Below, piece by piece: positions 43,523 through 52,730 of a stretch of DNA of 64,000 nucleotides (its first letter is position 1; each line of letters begins with the position of its first letter). Below the pieces are notes generated by a model. It saw nothing but the letters and a program-made list of their open reading frames with translations. It made no database searches and had not been told where the DNA came from. Source of the DNA: Novosphingobium sp. PP1Y (GTDB taxonomy: Bacteria > Pseudomonadota > Alphaproteobacteria > Sphingomonadales > Sphingomonadaceae); NCBI RefSeq assembly GCF_000253255.1, contig NC_015580.1, positions 2,059,001 through 2,123,000 of the forward strand, given 5' to 3'. A program made the translations under genes and the position numbers.

Positions 43523-44634
43523 GCGGCTTCGCGATCAGGGGCTGGTGTCCCGATGCATGGCATCCGATGGCGGCGGGAGACGGCCTGCTGGTGCGGGTGC
43601 GCCCGCGCCTCGGGCGATTGAACCGCAAGCAGGTGCTGGGCCTGTGCGATGCCGCGCTGACCTTCGGCAATGGCCTGATCGACCTGACCCGCCGCGGCAA
43701 CTTCCAGCTGCGCGGGGTGAGCGAGGCTGAGTGGCCTGCGCTTATTGTACGGCTCGTCGAACTGGAACTGGTCGAGGCCGATCCCGTCCACGAGAAGAAG
43801 CGCAATCTCCTTGTCGCGCCCATCTGGCAGGAAGCCGACGATACTGCGCGGATTGCCGCTGAACTCATCGCAAGGCTCGGTGAGTTGCCGGAGTTGCCGG
43901 GCAAGGTCGGCTTCGTGATCGACGCCGGGGCGGTCCCTGTCCTGCCGGGGGAGGCGGGTGATTTCCGGATCGAGCGTGCGGCCGGCGGCAGCCTGATCCT
44001 GCGCGCGCAGGGCCGGACCGCGGGCGCGGAAGTGACCGCTGGCGCGGAAGTCGACCGCCTGATCGCCATGGCGCGCTGGTTCGCTGAAAACGGCGGGCCT
44101 GAGGCCGGTCGCATGAGCCGGTTTACAGCTGAACTTCCCGAGTGGGCGCAAGGCTCGCTGCTGCCTGCGCGGGGGTCTTGCCCCTTGCAGCCCGGCCCGA
44201 CATCCACAGGTGCGGCATGGGGCGTGCCTTTCGGACAGATCTCGGCACTGGCGCTGGCCCGCCTGATCTCGGACCCGGCGGCAACGGCGCTGCGCACCAC
44301 TCCCTGGCGGCTGCTCATCGTCGAAGGCGCTGCCTTTGCGCCCGTGGAGGGGCTGGTGGACGATCCGGCCGATCCGCTCCTGCGCGTCGATGCCTGCCCG
44401 GGTGCGCCGTCGTGTCCGCAGGCAAGCGTCGAGACCCGCGCGCTGGCGCGCCGCATCGCTCCGCAGGTCACCGGACGCTTGCATGTCTCTGGCTGCGCGA
44501 AGCGCTGTGCGGCGACCGGGCGGGCCGATGTGACGCTGATCGGCCGCGAGGGGCGATACGATCTTTCGGGCGAGGGGCGCGAGCGCCTCGCTCTTGGCCG
44601 GGACGAGGTCCTGGCTCTTTTCGGAGCAGGCTGA
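43519..44634 (+). CDS. cobG: Precorrin-3B synthase
   Basis: 371 residues. A sulfite/nitrite-reductase-like protein with Fe4S4 cysteines in DACPGAPSCPQASVETR and in HVSGCAKRCA. CobG uses O2 to convert precorrin-3A to precorrin-3B, marking the aerobic pathway. The N-terminal ferredoxin-like half domain (GRLNRKQVLGLCDAALTFGN...LTRRGNFQLRG) is intact. It is coupled to cobN by ATGA and to cobH by TGATG. Confidence 0.92.
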   Translation: MSGFAIRGWCPDAWHPMAAGDGLLVRVRPRLGRLNRKQVLGLCDAALTFGNGLIDLTRRGNFQLRGVSEAEWPALIVRLVELELVEADPVHEKKRNLLVAPIWQEADDTARIAAELIARLGELPELPGKVGFVIDAGAVPVLPGEAGDFRIERAAGGSLILRAQGRTAGAEVTAGAEVDRLIAMARWFAENGGPEAGRMSRFTAELPEWAQGSLLPARGSCPLQPGPTSTGAAWGVPFGQISALALARLISDPAATALRTTPWRLLIVEGAAFAPVEGLVDDPADPLLRVDACPGAPSCPQASVETRALARRIAPQVTGRLHVSGCAKRCAATGRADVTLIGREGRYDLSGEGRERLALGRDEVLALFGAG

Positions 44635-45263
44635 TGCCGCATGACTATGAAACCGATGGCGCAGCGATCTACCGCCAGTCCTTCGCCACGATCCGGGCCG
44701 AGGCCGAGCTGACGGCCTTTTCGCCCGAAGAAGAACCCGTTGCGGTACGCATGATCCATGCCGCGGGCATGGTGGAGCTTGCCCGGCACGTCCGCTTTTC
44801 GCCGGGCTTTGCGCAAGCCGCGCGAGAGGCGCTGGCAGGCGGTGCACCGATCCTGTGCGATGCGCACATGGTCTCCGAAGGCATTACCCGGGCCCGCCTG
44901 CCTGCGGACAATCCGGTGCTGTGCACGCTGCGCGCACCCGAAGTACCCGAACTGGCGAAGGCGATGGGCAATACGCGCTCCGCCGCGGCGCTGGAATTGT
45001 GGCGGCCGCATCTTGCGGGGGCGCTGGTCGCCATCGGCAATGCACCCACGGCGCTGTTCCATCTGCTCAACATGCTTGAGGACCCGGCGTGCCCGCGCCC
45101 GGCGGCGATCGTCGGCTGCCCGGTCGGTTTCGTCGGTGCGGTGGAATCGAAAGCGGCGCTCTGGGCTGCGCCGCCGGTGCCGTGCTGCATTGTCGAGGGC
45201 CGACTGGGCGGCAGTGCGATCACCGTGGCTGCCGTCAACGCGCTTGCGAGCCGCGCCGAATGA
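44634..45263 (+). CDS. cobH: Precorrin-8X methylmutase
   Basis: 209 residues. Moves the C-11 methyl group to C-12, forming hydrogenobyrinate. VAVRMIHAAGMVE contains the catalytic His, and GCPVGFVGAVESKAAL is the late family signature. The ATG shares one base with the cobG stop, and cobI begins on the stop (ATGA). Confidence 0.95.
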   Translation: MPHDYETDGAAIYRQSFATIRAEAELTAFSPEEEPVAVRMIHAAGMVELARHVRFSPGFAQAAREALAGGAPILCDAHMVSEGITRARLPADNPVLCTLRAPEVPELAKAMGNTRSAAALELWRPHLAGALVAIGNAPTALFHLLNMLEDPACPRPAAIVGCPVGFVGAVESKAALWAAPPVPCCIVEGRLGGSAITVAAVNALASRAE

Positions 45264-45997
45264 CTGGGGGCGTGACCTGCGGCACCGTCCATGGGGTCGG
45301 CCTCGGTCCCGGCGCGGTGGATCTGCTCAGCGTGCGGGCCGACCGGCTGGTGCGCTCCGCCCGCCATGTCGCCTACTTCCGCAAGGCCGGCCGACCGGGA
45401 CAGGCGCGCCGCATTGCCGATGAACTGCTCCGTCCCGACGTGATCGAGATTCCGCTGGAGTACCCGGTCACCACCGAGATCCCCTTCGACGATCCGCGCT
45501 ACAAGGCCTGTCTTGCCGAGTTCTACGCGCAGAGTACCGAACGGCTTCTGGCGCTCGCCCGCGAAGGTGAGGACATCGTCGTCCTGTGCGAGGGCGATCC
45601 CTTCTTCTACGGCTCGTTCATGCACCTGCATTCGCGGCTGACCGGGCATGTTCCGGTTGAGGTCGTGCCAGGGATCACCGGCATGTCGGGGGCGTGGAAT
45701 GCGACCGATGTGCCGATCACATGGGGCGATGACGTCCTGACCGTCTTGACCGCGACATTGCCCGAGGCCGATCTGGAGAGGCGCATCCGCGATACCGATG
45801 CGCTGGTGGTGATGAAGATCGGGCGCAACCTGGCCAAGCTGCGCCGTGCCGTCGCCGCGGCCGGGCGCGAGCAGGATGCGTGGCTGGTCGAGCATGCGGC
45901 GATGCCGGACCAGCGCGTGACCCGCCTTGCCGAGGCGGAGAACGTGACGCCCTATTTCTCGATCCTGCTGATCCACGGTCAGGGACGCCGCCCGTGA
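45260..45997 (+). CDS. cobI: Precorrin-2 C20-methyltransferase
   Basis: 245 residues of the tetrapyrrole methylase family. GVGLGPGAVDLLSVRA is the first SAM loop and LCEGDPFFYGSFMHL the second; PGITGMSG follows. It methylates precorrin-2 at C-20. The length and the GDPFFYGSF variant distinguish it from CobJ/L/M. Both ends overlap neighbours by 4 bases. Confidence 0.93.
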   Translation: MTGGVTCGTVHGVGLGPGAVDLLSVRADRLVRSARHVAYFRKAGRPGQARRIADELLRPDVIEIPLEYPVTTEIPFDDPRYKACLAEFYAQSTERLLALAREGEDIVVLCEGDPFFYGSFMHLHSRLTGHVPVEVVPGITGMSGAWNATDVPITWGDDVLTVLTATLPEADLERRIRDTDALVVMKIGRNLAKLRRAVAAAGREQDAWLVEHAAMPDQRVTRLAEAENVTPYFSILLIHGQGRRP

Positions 45998-46788
45998 GCG
46001 GGGCGCCGGTATTGAACGGGGCGCAGGATCGGGGCCGGGTCTGCGTCGCCGGGCTGGGGCCGGGCGACGAGGCGCTGGTGACCGGCGAGGTCACGCAGGC
46101 GCTGTCCGAGGCAACCGATGTGATCGGCTATATTCCCTACGTTGCGCGGATTGCGCCGCGCGAGGGGCTGCGGCTGCATCCTTCGGACAACCGGGTGGAA
46201 CTGGACCGCGCGCGCCATGCGCTCGACCTTGCCGCGCAGGGGCGTCGCGTCGTCGTGGTGTCTTCGGGCGATCCGGGCGTCTTCGCAATGGCCTCGGCCC
46301 TGTTCGAAGCGCTGGAGGCGGGGCCTTCTGCGTGGCTCGATATCGATATCCGCGTGCTGCCCGGGATTACCGCGATGCTTGCAGCAAGCGCCCGCGCCGG
46401 AGCGCCCTTGGGGCACGATTTCTGCGCGATCAACCTTTCGGACAATCTCAAGCCCTGGGACCTGATCGAGAAGCGCCTGCGCCTCGCCGCCGAAGCGGAC
46501 TTCGCGATGGCGTTCTACAACCCGCGCTCCGCGTCGCGACCTGCAGGTTTCGCACGGGCCCTGGAGGTTCTGCGCGAGGCTTGCGGGCCCGAGCGGCCGA
46601 TCCTCTTCGCCCGCGCCGTCACCACGCCCGACGAGGAATTGCGCATCGTGAGCTTGCGTGAAGCGCGGCCGGAGATGGCCGACATGCGCACCGTAGTAAT
46701 CGTGGGGTCGAGCCGCACCCGCATCATCGCGCGCGAGGGCGGGCCGATTCTCTATACGCCGCGTTCAGCCGTGGAAGCTGCCGCGTGA
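45994..46788 (+). CDS. cobJ: Precorrin-3B C17-methyltransferase
   Basis: 264 residues. VAGLGPGDEALVTGEV and VVSSGDPGVFAMAS are the methylase loops; VIGYIPYV and FYNPRSASRP are typical of CobJ, which methylates C-17 with ring contraction. GTG 45994 overlaps the cobI stop (GTGA). Its last 37 bases overlap the 3' end of cobK on the other strand. Confidence 0.93.
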   Translation: MSGAPVLNGAQDRGRVCVAGLGPGDEALVTGEVTQALSEATDVIGYIPYVARIAPREGLRLHPSDNRVELDRARHALDLAAQGRRVVVVSSGDPGVFAMASALFEALEAGPSAWLDIDIRVLPGITAMLAASARAGAPLGHDFCAINLSDNLKPWDLIEKRLRLAAEADFAMAFYNPRSASRPAGFARALEVLREACGPERPILFARAVTTPDEELRIVSLREARPEMADMRTVVIVGSSRTRIIAREGGPILYTPRSAVEAAA

Positions 46789-47513
46789 TCCAGCCAGTGC
46801 AGGACCTCAAGCGGATCGTGGACCTCGCGCCGTGCGGGAATGGCGGGGCGGTCGATCATCACCACCGGCAGGCCCAGTTCGCGCGCCGCCACGAGCTTGG
46901 CCTGCGCGCCGGTTCCTCCGGCATTCTTGCACACGACGAGTTCGATGGCGTGCTCGCGCATCAGCCCGATGTCGTCGTCGACAGTGAAGGGCCCGCGATC
47001 GACGACGAGGCTGCGGCGCGGCAATGGCGGCGGGCCCTCGGGCGCATCGACGAAGCGCAGCAGGTAGTGATGCTGCGGCTGCGCGGCGAACGCGCCGACA
47101 TGCATGCGGCCCAGCGCCAGCATGACCCTGCGGGCAGGCCCGGCAAGCGAGGACACAGCGGCGGCAACGTCCGCCACGTGACGCCAGCGATCGCCTTCCT
47201 GCGGTTCCCATGCCGGACGGGTGAGGGCGATGAGCGGCGTTCCGGCAAGCTGCGCGGCGGTGACGGCATTGGCGCTCATGGTTGCCGCGAAGGGGTGCGT
47301 CGCATCGATGAGGTGGGTCACCCGGTTTTCCCGCATCCAGTCGGCAAGGCCCTCGGCACCTCCGAATCCGCCGACGCGTACCGGGACCGGCTGCTTACGG
47401 GGGCTGGTAGTCCGTCCCGCGTAGCTGAGCGTCGTGTCCACGCCGGCATCGGCGAGCAGGCGGGCCAGAGCGCTTGCCTCGGTAGTGCCGCCCAGCAGGA
47501 GAACTTTCGGCAT
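46752..47513 (-). CDS. cobK: Precorrin-6A reductase
   Basis: 253 residues. KVLLLGGTTEASALARLL opens the NADPH-binding domain, and IDATHPFAATMSANAVTA, LALGRMHV and CKNAGGTGAQAKLVAARELGLPVVMIDRP are CobK signatures. It reduces precorrin-6A to 6B. It is the only cob gene here on the minus strand. Its ATG shares two bases with the cobL ATG, and its tail overlaps cobJ, so no intergenic base separates it from either. AAGGAGGAAG precedes its start. Confidence 0.94.
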   Translation of the reverse strand: MPKVLLLGGTTEASALARLLADAGVDTTLSYAGRTTSPRKQPVPVRVGGFGGAEGLADWMRENRVTHLIDATHPFAATMSANAVTAAQLAGTPLIALTRPAWEPQEGDRWRHVADVAAAVSSLAGPARRVMLALGRMHVGAFAAQPQHHYLLRFVDAPEGPPPLPRRSLVVDRGPFTVDDDIGLMREHAIELVVCKNAGGTGAQAKLVAARELGLPVVMIDRPAIPARREVHDPLEVLHWLDHAAASTAERGV

Positions 47514-47531
47514 GGCTGACACTTCCTCCTT
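47497..47531. promoter_or_regulatory. Overlapping head-to-head start regions of cobK and cobL
   Basis: CATG at 47511-47514 contains both start codons, one per strand. AGGAGA at 47497-47502 serves cobL. The reverse complement of 47521-47531 gives AAGGAGGAAGT for cobK. Each gene's ribosome site lies inside the other gene's coding sequence or start region. Confidence 0.85.
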
Positions 47532-48738
47532 CACTGGCCCCGGTCGGTGGCTGACGATCCTCGGCATCGGCGAGGATGGGGTGGAGGGGCTTTCGGCCGC
47601 CGCGCGCGATGCACTTGCGCAGGCCGAACTGGTGATCGGCGCCCCCCGGCACCTTTCGCTGCTGCCCGCGCTTAGTTGCCGCGCCGAGGAATGGCCAGTG
47701 CCCTTTGCGCTCGGCATCGAAGGGTTGCTGGCCCATCGCGGGAAGCGCGTGGTCATGCTCGCTTCGGGCGATCCGTTCTGGTTCGGCGGCGGAGCCTCAG
47801 TTACGCGGCATCTCGAAGCGGGCGAATGGATCGCACATCCCGTGCCCTCGACGTTCTCGCTGGCCGCTTCGCGCCTGGGATGGTCGCTGCAGGATACGGT
47901 GTGCCTGGGCCTTCATGCCGCGCCGCTACCGCGTCTGCGCCCGCATCTGGCCGCAGGCCGCAGGATGCTGGTCCTGCTGCGGGACGGGGATGCTGTGCGC
48001 GATCTGGCCGCCTATCTGGGCGAGCATGGCTTCGGTCCATCGGATCTCCATGTCCTCGAGGCGCTGGGCGGCCCGCGTGAGCGGGTGCGCCGCGTGCGGG
48101 CTGACGCAATTGCTTTCGGCGATGTCGCTCACCCCGTCGCGGTCGGCATTGCCTGCGCCGGGCAGGGGCGCGCCTTGCCTTGCGCCTCGGGACTGGCTGA
48201 TGACCTGTTCGACCACGATGGCCAGATCACCAAGCGCCCGGTACGCGCCCTGACGCTTTCCGCGCTTGCCCCCGTGGCGGGTGAGACCTTGTGGGACATC
48301 GGCGCGGGATCGGGCTCGATTGCGGTCGAATGGTTGCTGCGTCATCCGGCGAACCGGGCGGTGGCCTTCGAAAGCGATCCGGTTCGGGCGGAGCGGGCCC
48401 GGGCCAATGCCCGTGCGCTCGGCGTCGACCGGCTCGAGGTGGTGACCGGCCGTGCCCCCGGCATTCTCGATCAGAGACGGGACGATGCGCCCGATGCCGT
48501 CTTCATCGGCGGGGGGCTGTCGCAAGCGCTGCTGGAAAGCCTGGTGACCATGCTTCCTGGCGGAACCCGGCTCGTCGCCAATGCCGTAACGCTGGACTCG
48601 GAAGCGCTGCTGGCCCAGTGGCAGGCGGATAAGGGCGGCGATCTCCTGAGGATCGAACTGGCCCACGCCGCGCCGCTCGGCAGTCGCCGGGGCTGGCGAG
48701 CAAGCTTTCCCGTCGTGCAGTGGAGCGTCGTCCTGTGA
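47512..48738 (+). CDS. cobL: Precorrin-6Y C5,15-methyltransferase (decarboxylating)
   Basis: 408 residues, a fusion of a CbiE-type methylase (about 1-210; LTILGIGEDGVEGLSAAARDAL, LASGDPFWFGGG) and a CbiT-type Rossmann methyltransferase (about 215-408; LWDIGAGSGSIAVEWLL, AVAFESDP). It methylates C-5 and C-15 and decarboxylates the C-12 acetate. It starts at ATG 47512 with AGGAGA nine bases before. cobE begins on its stop (GTGA). Confidence 0.94.
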   Translation: MADTSSFTGPGRWLTILGIGEDGVEGLSAAARDALAQAELVIGAPRHLSLLPALSCRAEEWPVPFALGIEGLLAHRGKRVVMLASGDPFWFGGGASVTRHLEAGEWIAHPVPSTFSLAASRLGWSLQDTVCLGLHAAPLPRLRPHLAAGRRMLVLLRDGDAVRDLAAYLGEHGFGPSDLHVLEALGGPRERVRRVRADAIAFGDVAHPVAVGIACAGQGRALPCASGLADDLFDHDGQITKRPVRALTLSALAPVAGETLWDIGAGSGSIAVEWLLRHPANRAVAFESDPVRAERARANARALGVDRLEVVTGRAPGILDQRRDDAPDAVFIGGGLSQALLESLVTMLPGGTRLVANAVTLDSEALLAQWQADKGGDLLRIELAHAAPLGSRRGWRASFPVVQWSVVL

Positions 48739-49106
48739 TTGTCGCCGGTTTCGGTTTCCGGCAGGGCGCGACCCTACAGTCGCTGGAGGACGCGCTGGCG
48801 CTGGCGCAGCAGTTCTCGCCGCGCGTGACCCTGCTCGCCACAGCGGCGGACAAGGCGGCAAGCCCGGAATTGGCTCGCCTGGCCGCGGTCCTGGGTCTTC
48901 CGCTGACCGGCGTCTCGGCGCAGGTGCTTGCCCGCATCGTCACGCCCACCCAGTCGGATGCAAGCCTTGCCAGCCACGCAACCGGGAGCGTGTCCGAAGC
49001 CAGCGCCCTGGCCGCCGCCGGCCCTGGCGCGCAGCTGATCGCGGCGCGCCACATTTCCCCCGACCGCATGGCGACATGCGCCATTGCCCAAGGATCGTTC
49101 CCATGA
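48735..49106 (+). CDS. cobE: Cobalamin biosynthesis protein CobE (CbiG C-terminal-like)
   Basis: 123 residues. IVAGFGFRQGATLQSLEDAL and the later VSEASALAAAGPGAQLIAARHIS match the CobE/CbiG_C fold, a small protein whose exact step in the aerobic pathway is not settled; it may bind an intermediate for transfer. It starts with GTG on the cobL stop and is coupled to cobM by ATGA. Confidence 0.85.
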   Translation: MIVAGFGFRQGATLQSLEDALALAQQFSPRVTLLATAADKAASPELARLAAVLGLPLTGVSAQVLARIVTPTQSDASLASHATGSVSEASALAAAGPGAQLIAARHISPDRMATCAIAQGSFP

Positions 49107-49888
49107 CCGTACACTTCATCGGCGCCGGCCCCGGCGCGCCCGACCTCCTGACCTTGCGCGGGCGCGATCTGATCGCGGCCTCGCCGGTCTGCCTCTATGC
49201 CGGGTCGCTGGTGCCTGCCGCAGTGCTCGATCACTGTCCTCCCGGCGCGCGCATCGTCAACACCGCGCCGCTCGATCTCGACGCGATCATGGAAGAGATC
49301 GCCGCGGCCCACGCTGCCGGTCACGATGTGGCGCGGCTCCATTCGGGCGACCTTTCGGTATGGTCGGCAATGGGTGAGCAGCTCAGGAGGCTGCGGGCCT
49401 TGGACATTCCCTTCACCGTGACGCCGGGCGTGCCCGCTTTCGCGGCAACCGCAGCAGCGCTGGAAACCGAGCTGACCTTGCCGGGCCTTTCGCAGTCGTT
49501 GGTCCTTACCCGAACTTCGGGCCGGGCGAGTGCGATGCCGGAAGGGGAGAGCCTGATCAATTTCGCAGATACCGGCGCGACGCTGGCGATTCACCTCTCG
49601 ATTCATAACCTGGCCCGGGTCGTGGCCGACCTGACACCGGCCTATGGACCCGACTGCCCGGTCGCGGTCGTCTGGCGCGCAAGCTGGCCCGACCAGCGGA
49701 TCGTGCGCGGCACGCTGGAAACCATCGAGGCAGAAGTCGCTGGCAGCATGGAGCGCACCGCGCTGATCGTCGTCGGGCGAGTGCTGGCGGGGGAGGGCTT
49801 CGATGAAAGCTGCCTCTATTCCCCCGGCTATGACCGCCGCTTCCGGCCGCAGGATGCATCCTCGCGCTTTGCCGGAGGCATCGCATGA
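49103..49888 (+). CDS. cobM: Precorrin-4 C11-methyltransferase
   Basis: 261 residues. VHFIGAGPGAPDLLTLRGRDLI, VCLYAGSLVPAAVL and RLHSGDLSVWSAMGEQ are the CobM/CbiF signature, and SGRASAMPEGESL and GFDESCLYSPGYDRRFR confirm it. It methylates precorrin-4 at C-11. It sits between cobE and cobB with 4-base overlaps. Confidence 0.95.
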   Translation: MTVHFIGAGPGAPDLLTLRGRDLIAASPVCLYAGSLVPAAVLDHCPPGARIVNTAPLDLDAIMEEIAAAHAAGHDVARLHSGDLSVWSAMGEQLRRLRALDIPFTVTPGVPAFAATAAALETELTLPGLSQSLVLTRTSGRASAMPEGESLINFADTGATLAIHLSIHNLARVVADLTPAYGPDCPVAVVWRASWPDQRIVRGTLETIEAEVAGSMERTALIVVGRVLAGEGFDESCLYSPGYDRRFRPQDASSRFAGGIA

Positions 49889-51192
49889 GCACGCCCGGAC
49901 TGCTCGTCGCCGCGCCCGCCTCGGGAACCGGAAAGACCACTGTCATGCTCGGCCTGCTGCGCGCATTGAGCGAGGGCGGCGACGCGGTCCAGCCGTTCAA
50001 GAGCGGGCCGGACTATATCGATCCCGCGTTTCATCGGGCGGCCTGCGGGAATGCCTCGTTCAATCTCGACAGCTGGGCGATGGACACAGGCTTGCTGGAT
50101 GCCGTCGCGGCGATGGCAGCCGAGGCGGACATCTGCGTCGCCGAGGGCTCCATGGGCTTCTATGACGGCGTCGCCACGCGAGGGGCGGCCGGCAACGGCG
50201 CCAGCGCGGACATCGCCCGGCGCATGGGCTGGCCGGTGATCCTGGTCCTCGATGTGTCCGGCCATGCCCAGTCCGCCGCGGCGACGGCGCTGGGGTTTCG
50301 CCGTTTCGATGCGCGCATCCCCTTCGCCGGGGTGATCCTCAACCGTGTGGCAAGCCCGCGCCATGAACGCCTTGTCCGCCGGGGGATGGAGGCCATTGGA
50401 ATGCCGGTGCTGGGCGCATTGCCTCGGCGCGGCGACCTGACCTTGCCGGAACGCCACCTCGGGCTGGTGCAGGCTGCAGAGCAACCCGAGCTCGACCGCA
50501 AGATCGCCGATTATGCCGCCTTCCTGCGCGAACATGCCGACCTTCCGGCGATCCGCAAGGCGGCGAGGGCGCTCGAGCGCGGAGAGGGATCGGGCCTGCC
50601 GCAGCCTCCTGCGCAGCGCATCGCCTTGGCCCAGGACGAGGCCTTCTCCTTCATCTACCCGCACATGCTGGAAGGCTGGCGGCGGGCAGGCGCGCAGATC
50701 ATGCCATTCTCTCCCCTGGCGGACGAGGCACCCGACAAAAGCGCGGACTTCGTCTGGCTGCCGGGCGGCTACCCCGAGCTTCACGCCGGCCGGATCGCCT
50801 CGGCGTCGCGCTTCCTTGCCGGTCTGCGCCGCCATGCCGAGACCCGTCCGGTCCATGGCGAATGCGGCGGCTACATGGTGCTGGGCGAGGCACTCGTCGA
50901 CAAGGAAGGCGCGCGCCACCCGATGGCCGGCCTGCTTGGCCTCGTGACCAGCTACGCGCAGCGCAGGATGCACCTGGGCTATCGCAGTGCGCAGTTGCTG
51001 GGACCCGTGGCTAACCTGACGGCGGGGACCCGTCTGCGCGGTCATGAGTTCCATTACTCGACGATCCTCGAGCAGCCCGACGAGCCGCTGGCCGCAGTTA
51101 CCGATGCCGACGGTAGCGTCGTGCCCGAAACCGGGTCGCGGCGCGGCCGGGTGACCGGCACGTTCTTCCACCAGATCGCTCCCTACGCATGA
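49885..51192 (+). CDS. cobB: (Hydrogeno)cobyrinate a,c-diamide synthase
   Basis: 435 residues. The N-terminal ATPase domain has the P-loop ASGTGKTT, then KSGPDYIDPAFH and EGSMGFYDG. The C-terminal class I glutamine amidotransferase domain has the GECGGYMVLG nucleophile Cys and a late His in GHEFHYS. It amidates side chains a and c using Gln and ATP just before cobalt insertion. Both ends overlap neighbours (ATGA). Confidence 0.95.
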   Translation: MSTPGLLVAAPASGTGKTTVMLGLLRALSEGGDAVQPFKSGPDYIDPAFHRAACGNASFNLDSWAMDTGLLDAVAAMAAEADICVAEGSMGFYDGVATRGAAGNGASADIARRMGWPVILVLDVSGHAQSAAATALGFRRFDARIPFAGVILNRVASPRHERLVRRGMEAIGMPVLGALPRRGDLTLPERHLGLVQAAEQPELDRKIADYAAFLREHADLPAIRKAARALERGEGSGLPQPPAQRIALAQDEAFSFIYPHMLEGWRRAGAQIMPFSPLADEAPDKSADFVWLPGGYPELHAGRIASASRFLAGLRRHAETRPVHGECGGYMVLGEALVDKEGARHPMAGLLGLVTSYAQRRMHLGYRSAQLLGPVANLTAGTRLRGHEFHYSTILEQPDEPLAAVTDADGSVVPETGSRRGRVTGTFFHQIAPYA

Positions 51193-51971
51193 TCGCGCTC
51201 AGCCTCATCGGGATCGGCACCGGCAATCCCGATCACCTGACCATGCAGGCGCGGCGGGCCATGAACGAGGCCGACCTGATTCTGCTGCCGCGCAAGGGTG
51301 AGGCGAAGGCGGACCTGCTCGACTTGCGCCGGGGCATCTGCGCGCAAGTGCTGGAGCGGCCCGTCCGCGTCGTCGAATTCGACCTTCCGGTTCGGGCTAC
51401 GCACGGCGATTATCTTGAAGCGGTCAACGACTGGCACGATGCCATCGCCCGGACTTGGGCCCGGGAAATCGCCCGAAACCTGCCGCAAGGCGGGCGTCTG
51501 GCGCTGCTCGTCTGGGGCGATCCCTCGCTGTACGACAGCACCTTGCGCATCGCCGCGCGCCTGCAGGATGACGGCATGGATCTGAAGATCGAAGTGGTCC
51601 CCGGCATCACCAGTATCCAGGCCTTGACCGCCGCCCACGCGATTGCGCTCAATCGCCTTGCCGAACCTCTCGTCGTGACCACCGGCAGGCAGTTGCGCGA
51701 AAAGGGCTGGCCGCAGGGGACCAATGTTGTCGTCGTCATGCTCGACCGCGGATGCGCCTTTGAAACGCTGGAGCCTGAAGGAATAGAGATATGGTGGGGT
51801 GCTTATCTCGGCATGGAGCACGAGGCCCTGATCCACGGCTCCTTGCCAGTGGTTGCCGATCGCATTGTCGAGGCGCGTAAGGCATTGAGGGAGCGCCACG
51901 GCTGGATTATGGATACATACCTGATGCACCGGACCTTCAACGACAAGACCGGGGCAGGGAGAGCATCTTGA
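51189..51971 (+). CDS. cobF: Precorrin-6A synthase (deacetylating), C1-methyltransferase
   Basis: 260 residues of the tetrapyrrole methylase family. SLIGIGTGNPDHLTMQA and LLVWGDPSLYDSTLRI are its loops. It also has the CobF-specific IEVVPGITSIQALTAAH and IWWGAYLGMEHEALIHG. It methylates C-1 with loss of acetate; it is found only in the aerobic route. The bluB TTG overlaps its stop. Confidence 0.94.
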   Translation: MIALSLIGIGTGNPDHLTMQARRAMNEADLILLPRKGEAKADLLDLRRGICAQVLERPVRVVEFDLPVRATHGDYLEAVNDWHDAIARTWAREIARNLPQGGRLALLVWGDPSLYDSTLRIAARLQDDGMDLKIEVVPGITSIQALTAAHAIALNRLAEPLVVTTGRQLREKGWPQGTNVVVVMLDRGCAFETLEPEGIEIWWGAYLGMEHEALIHGSLPVVADRIVEARKALRERHGWIMDTYLMHRTFNDKTGAGRAS

Positions 51972-52615
51972 CGCAGGCGCCTCCCAGCTTCGATGCAGCG
52001 TTTGCCGCGCAGCTTGAGCAATTGCTGCACTGGCGGCGCGATGTGCGGCATTTCGACACGCGCGCCATTCCCCGCGGCGATATCGAGCATCTGCTCCGCT
52101 GCGCCAGCCTGGCCCCGTCGGTGGGCAATTCCCAGCCATGGCGCTTTGTGCGGGTGCGCAGTCCCGGTTTGCGGGAACGACTGGCCCGACACGTCGACGA
52201 GCAGAGCGCACTGGCTGCCGAACGCTACAACGATGCGAAGCAGCGCGATCACTACAAGTCGCTCAAGCTGCACGGTTTGCGCGAAGCGCCCGAAGTCATG
52301 GCCGTGTTCTGCGATGGCAAGCCGGTCGCGGGGAAGGGGCTGGGCATTGCGACGATGCCGGAGATGCTCGACTACTCGGTGGTCATGGCGATCCATACCA
52401 TGTGGCTGGCCGCCCGGGTGCGCGGGATCGGCATGGGTTGGGTCTCGATCGTCGACCCCCGGTTCGTCAGCGAGCTGCTCGACGTTGCGGATACCTGGCG
52501 ACTCATCGCGATCCTGTGCATCGGTTACCCTTGCGAGGCGGCCGCGACGCCCGAGCTGGAAGAACGTGGCTGGCAGGCCCGCGAAGCCTGGAAAGAGCGC
52601 ACTTGCGAGAAGTGA
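51968..52615 (+). CDS. bluB: 5,6-dimethylbenzimidazole synthase
   Basis: 215 residues of the flavin-destructase nitroreductase fold. RRDVRHFD binds FMN, APSVGNSQPWRFV is the conserved loop, and GMGWVSIVDP with IGYPCE follow. BluB breaks FMN with O2 to give the lower ligand of vitamin B12. TTG 51968 overlaps the cobF stop and is the only start in place. It is the last gene of the cob operon. Confidence 0.94.
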   Translation: MTQAPPSFDAAFAAQLEQLLHWRRDVRHFDTRAIPRGDIEHLLRCASLAPSVGNSQPWRFVRVRSPGLRERLARHVDEQSALAAERYNDAKQRDHYKSLKLHGLREAPEVMAVFCDGKPVAGKGLGIATMPEMLDYSVVMAIHTMWLAARVRGIGMGWVSIVDPRFVSELLDVADTWRLIAILCIGYPCEAAATPELEERGWQAREAWKERTCEK

Positions 52616-52730
52616 AGGGCATATCGGTCGGCACCGACACTCAATTTCAACCGACAATTCGAAAGGCGCCGGTATCTGCGCGTCCTTCTCTCTTTCCGGC
52701 CCGGTGGTGGCCTTTTCGGGACTTGGTCAA

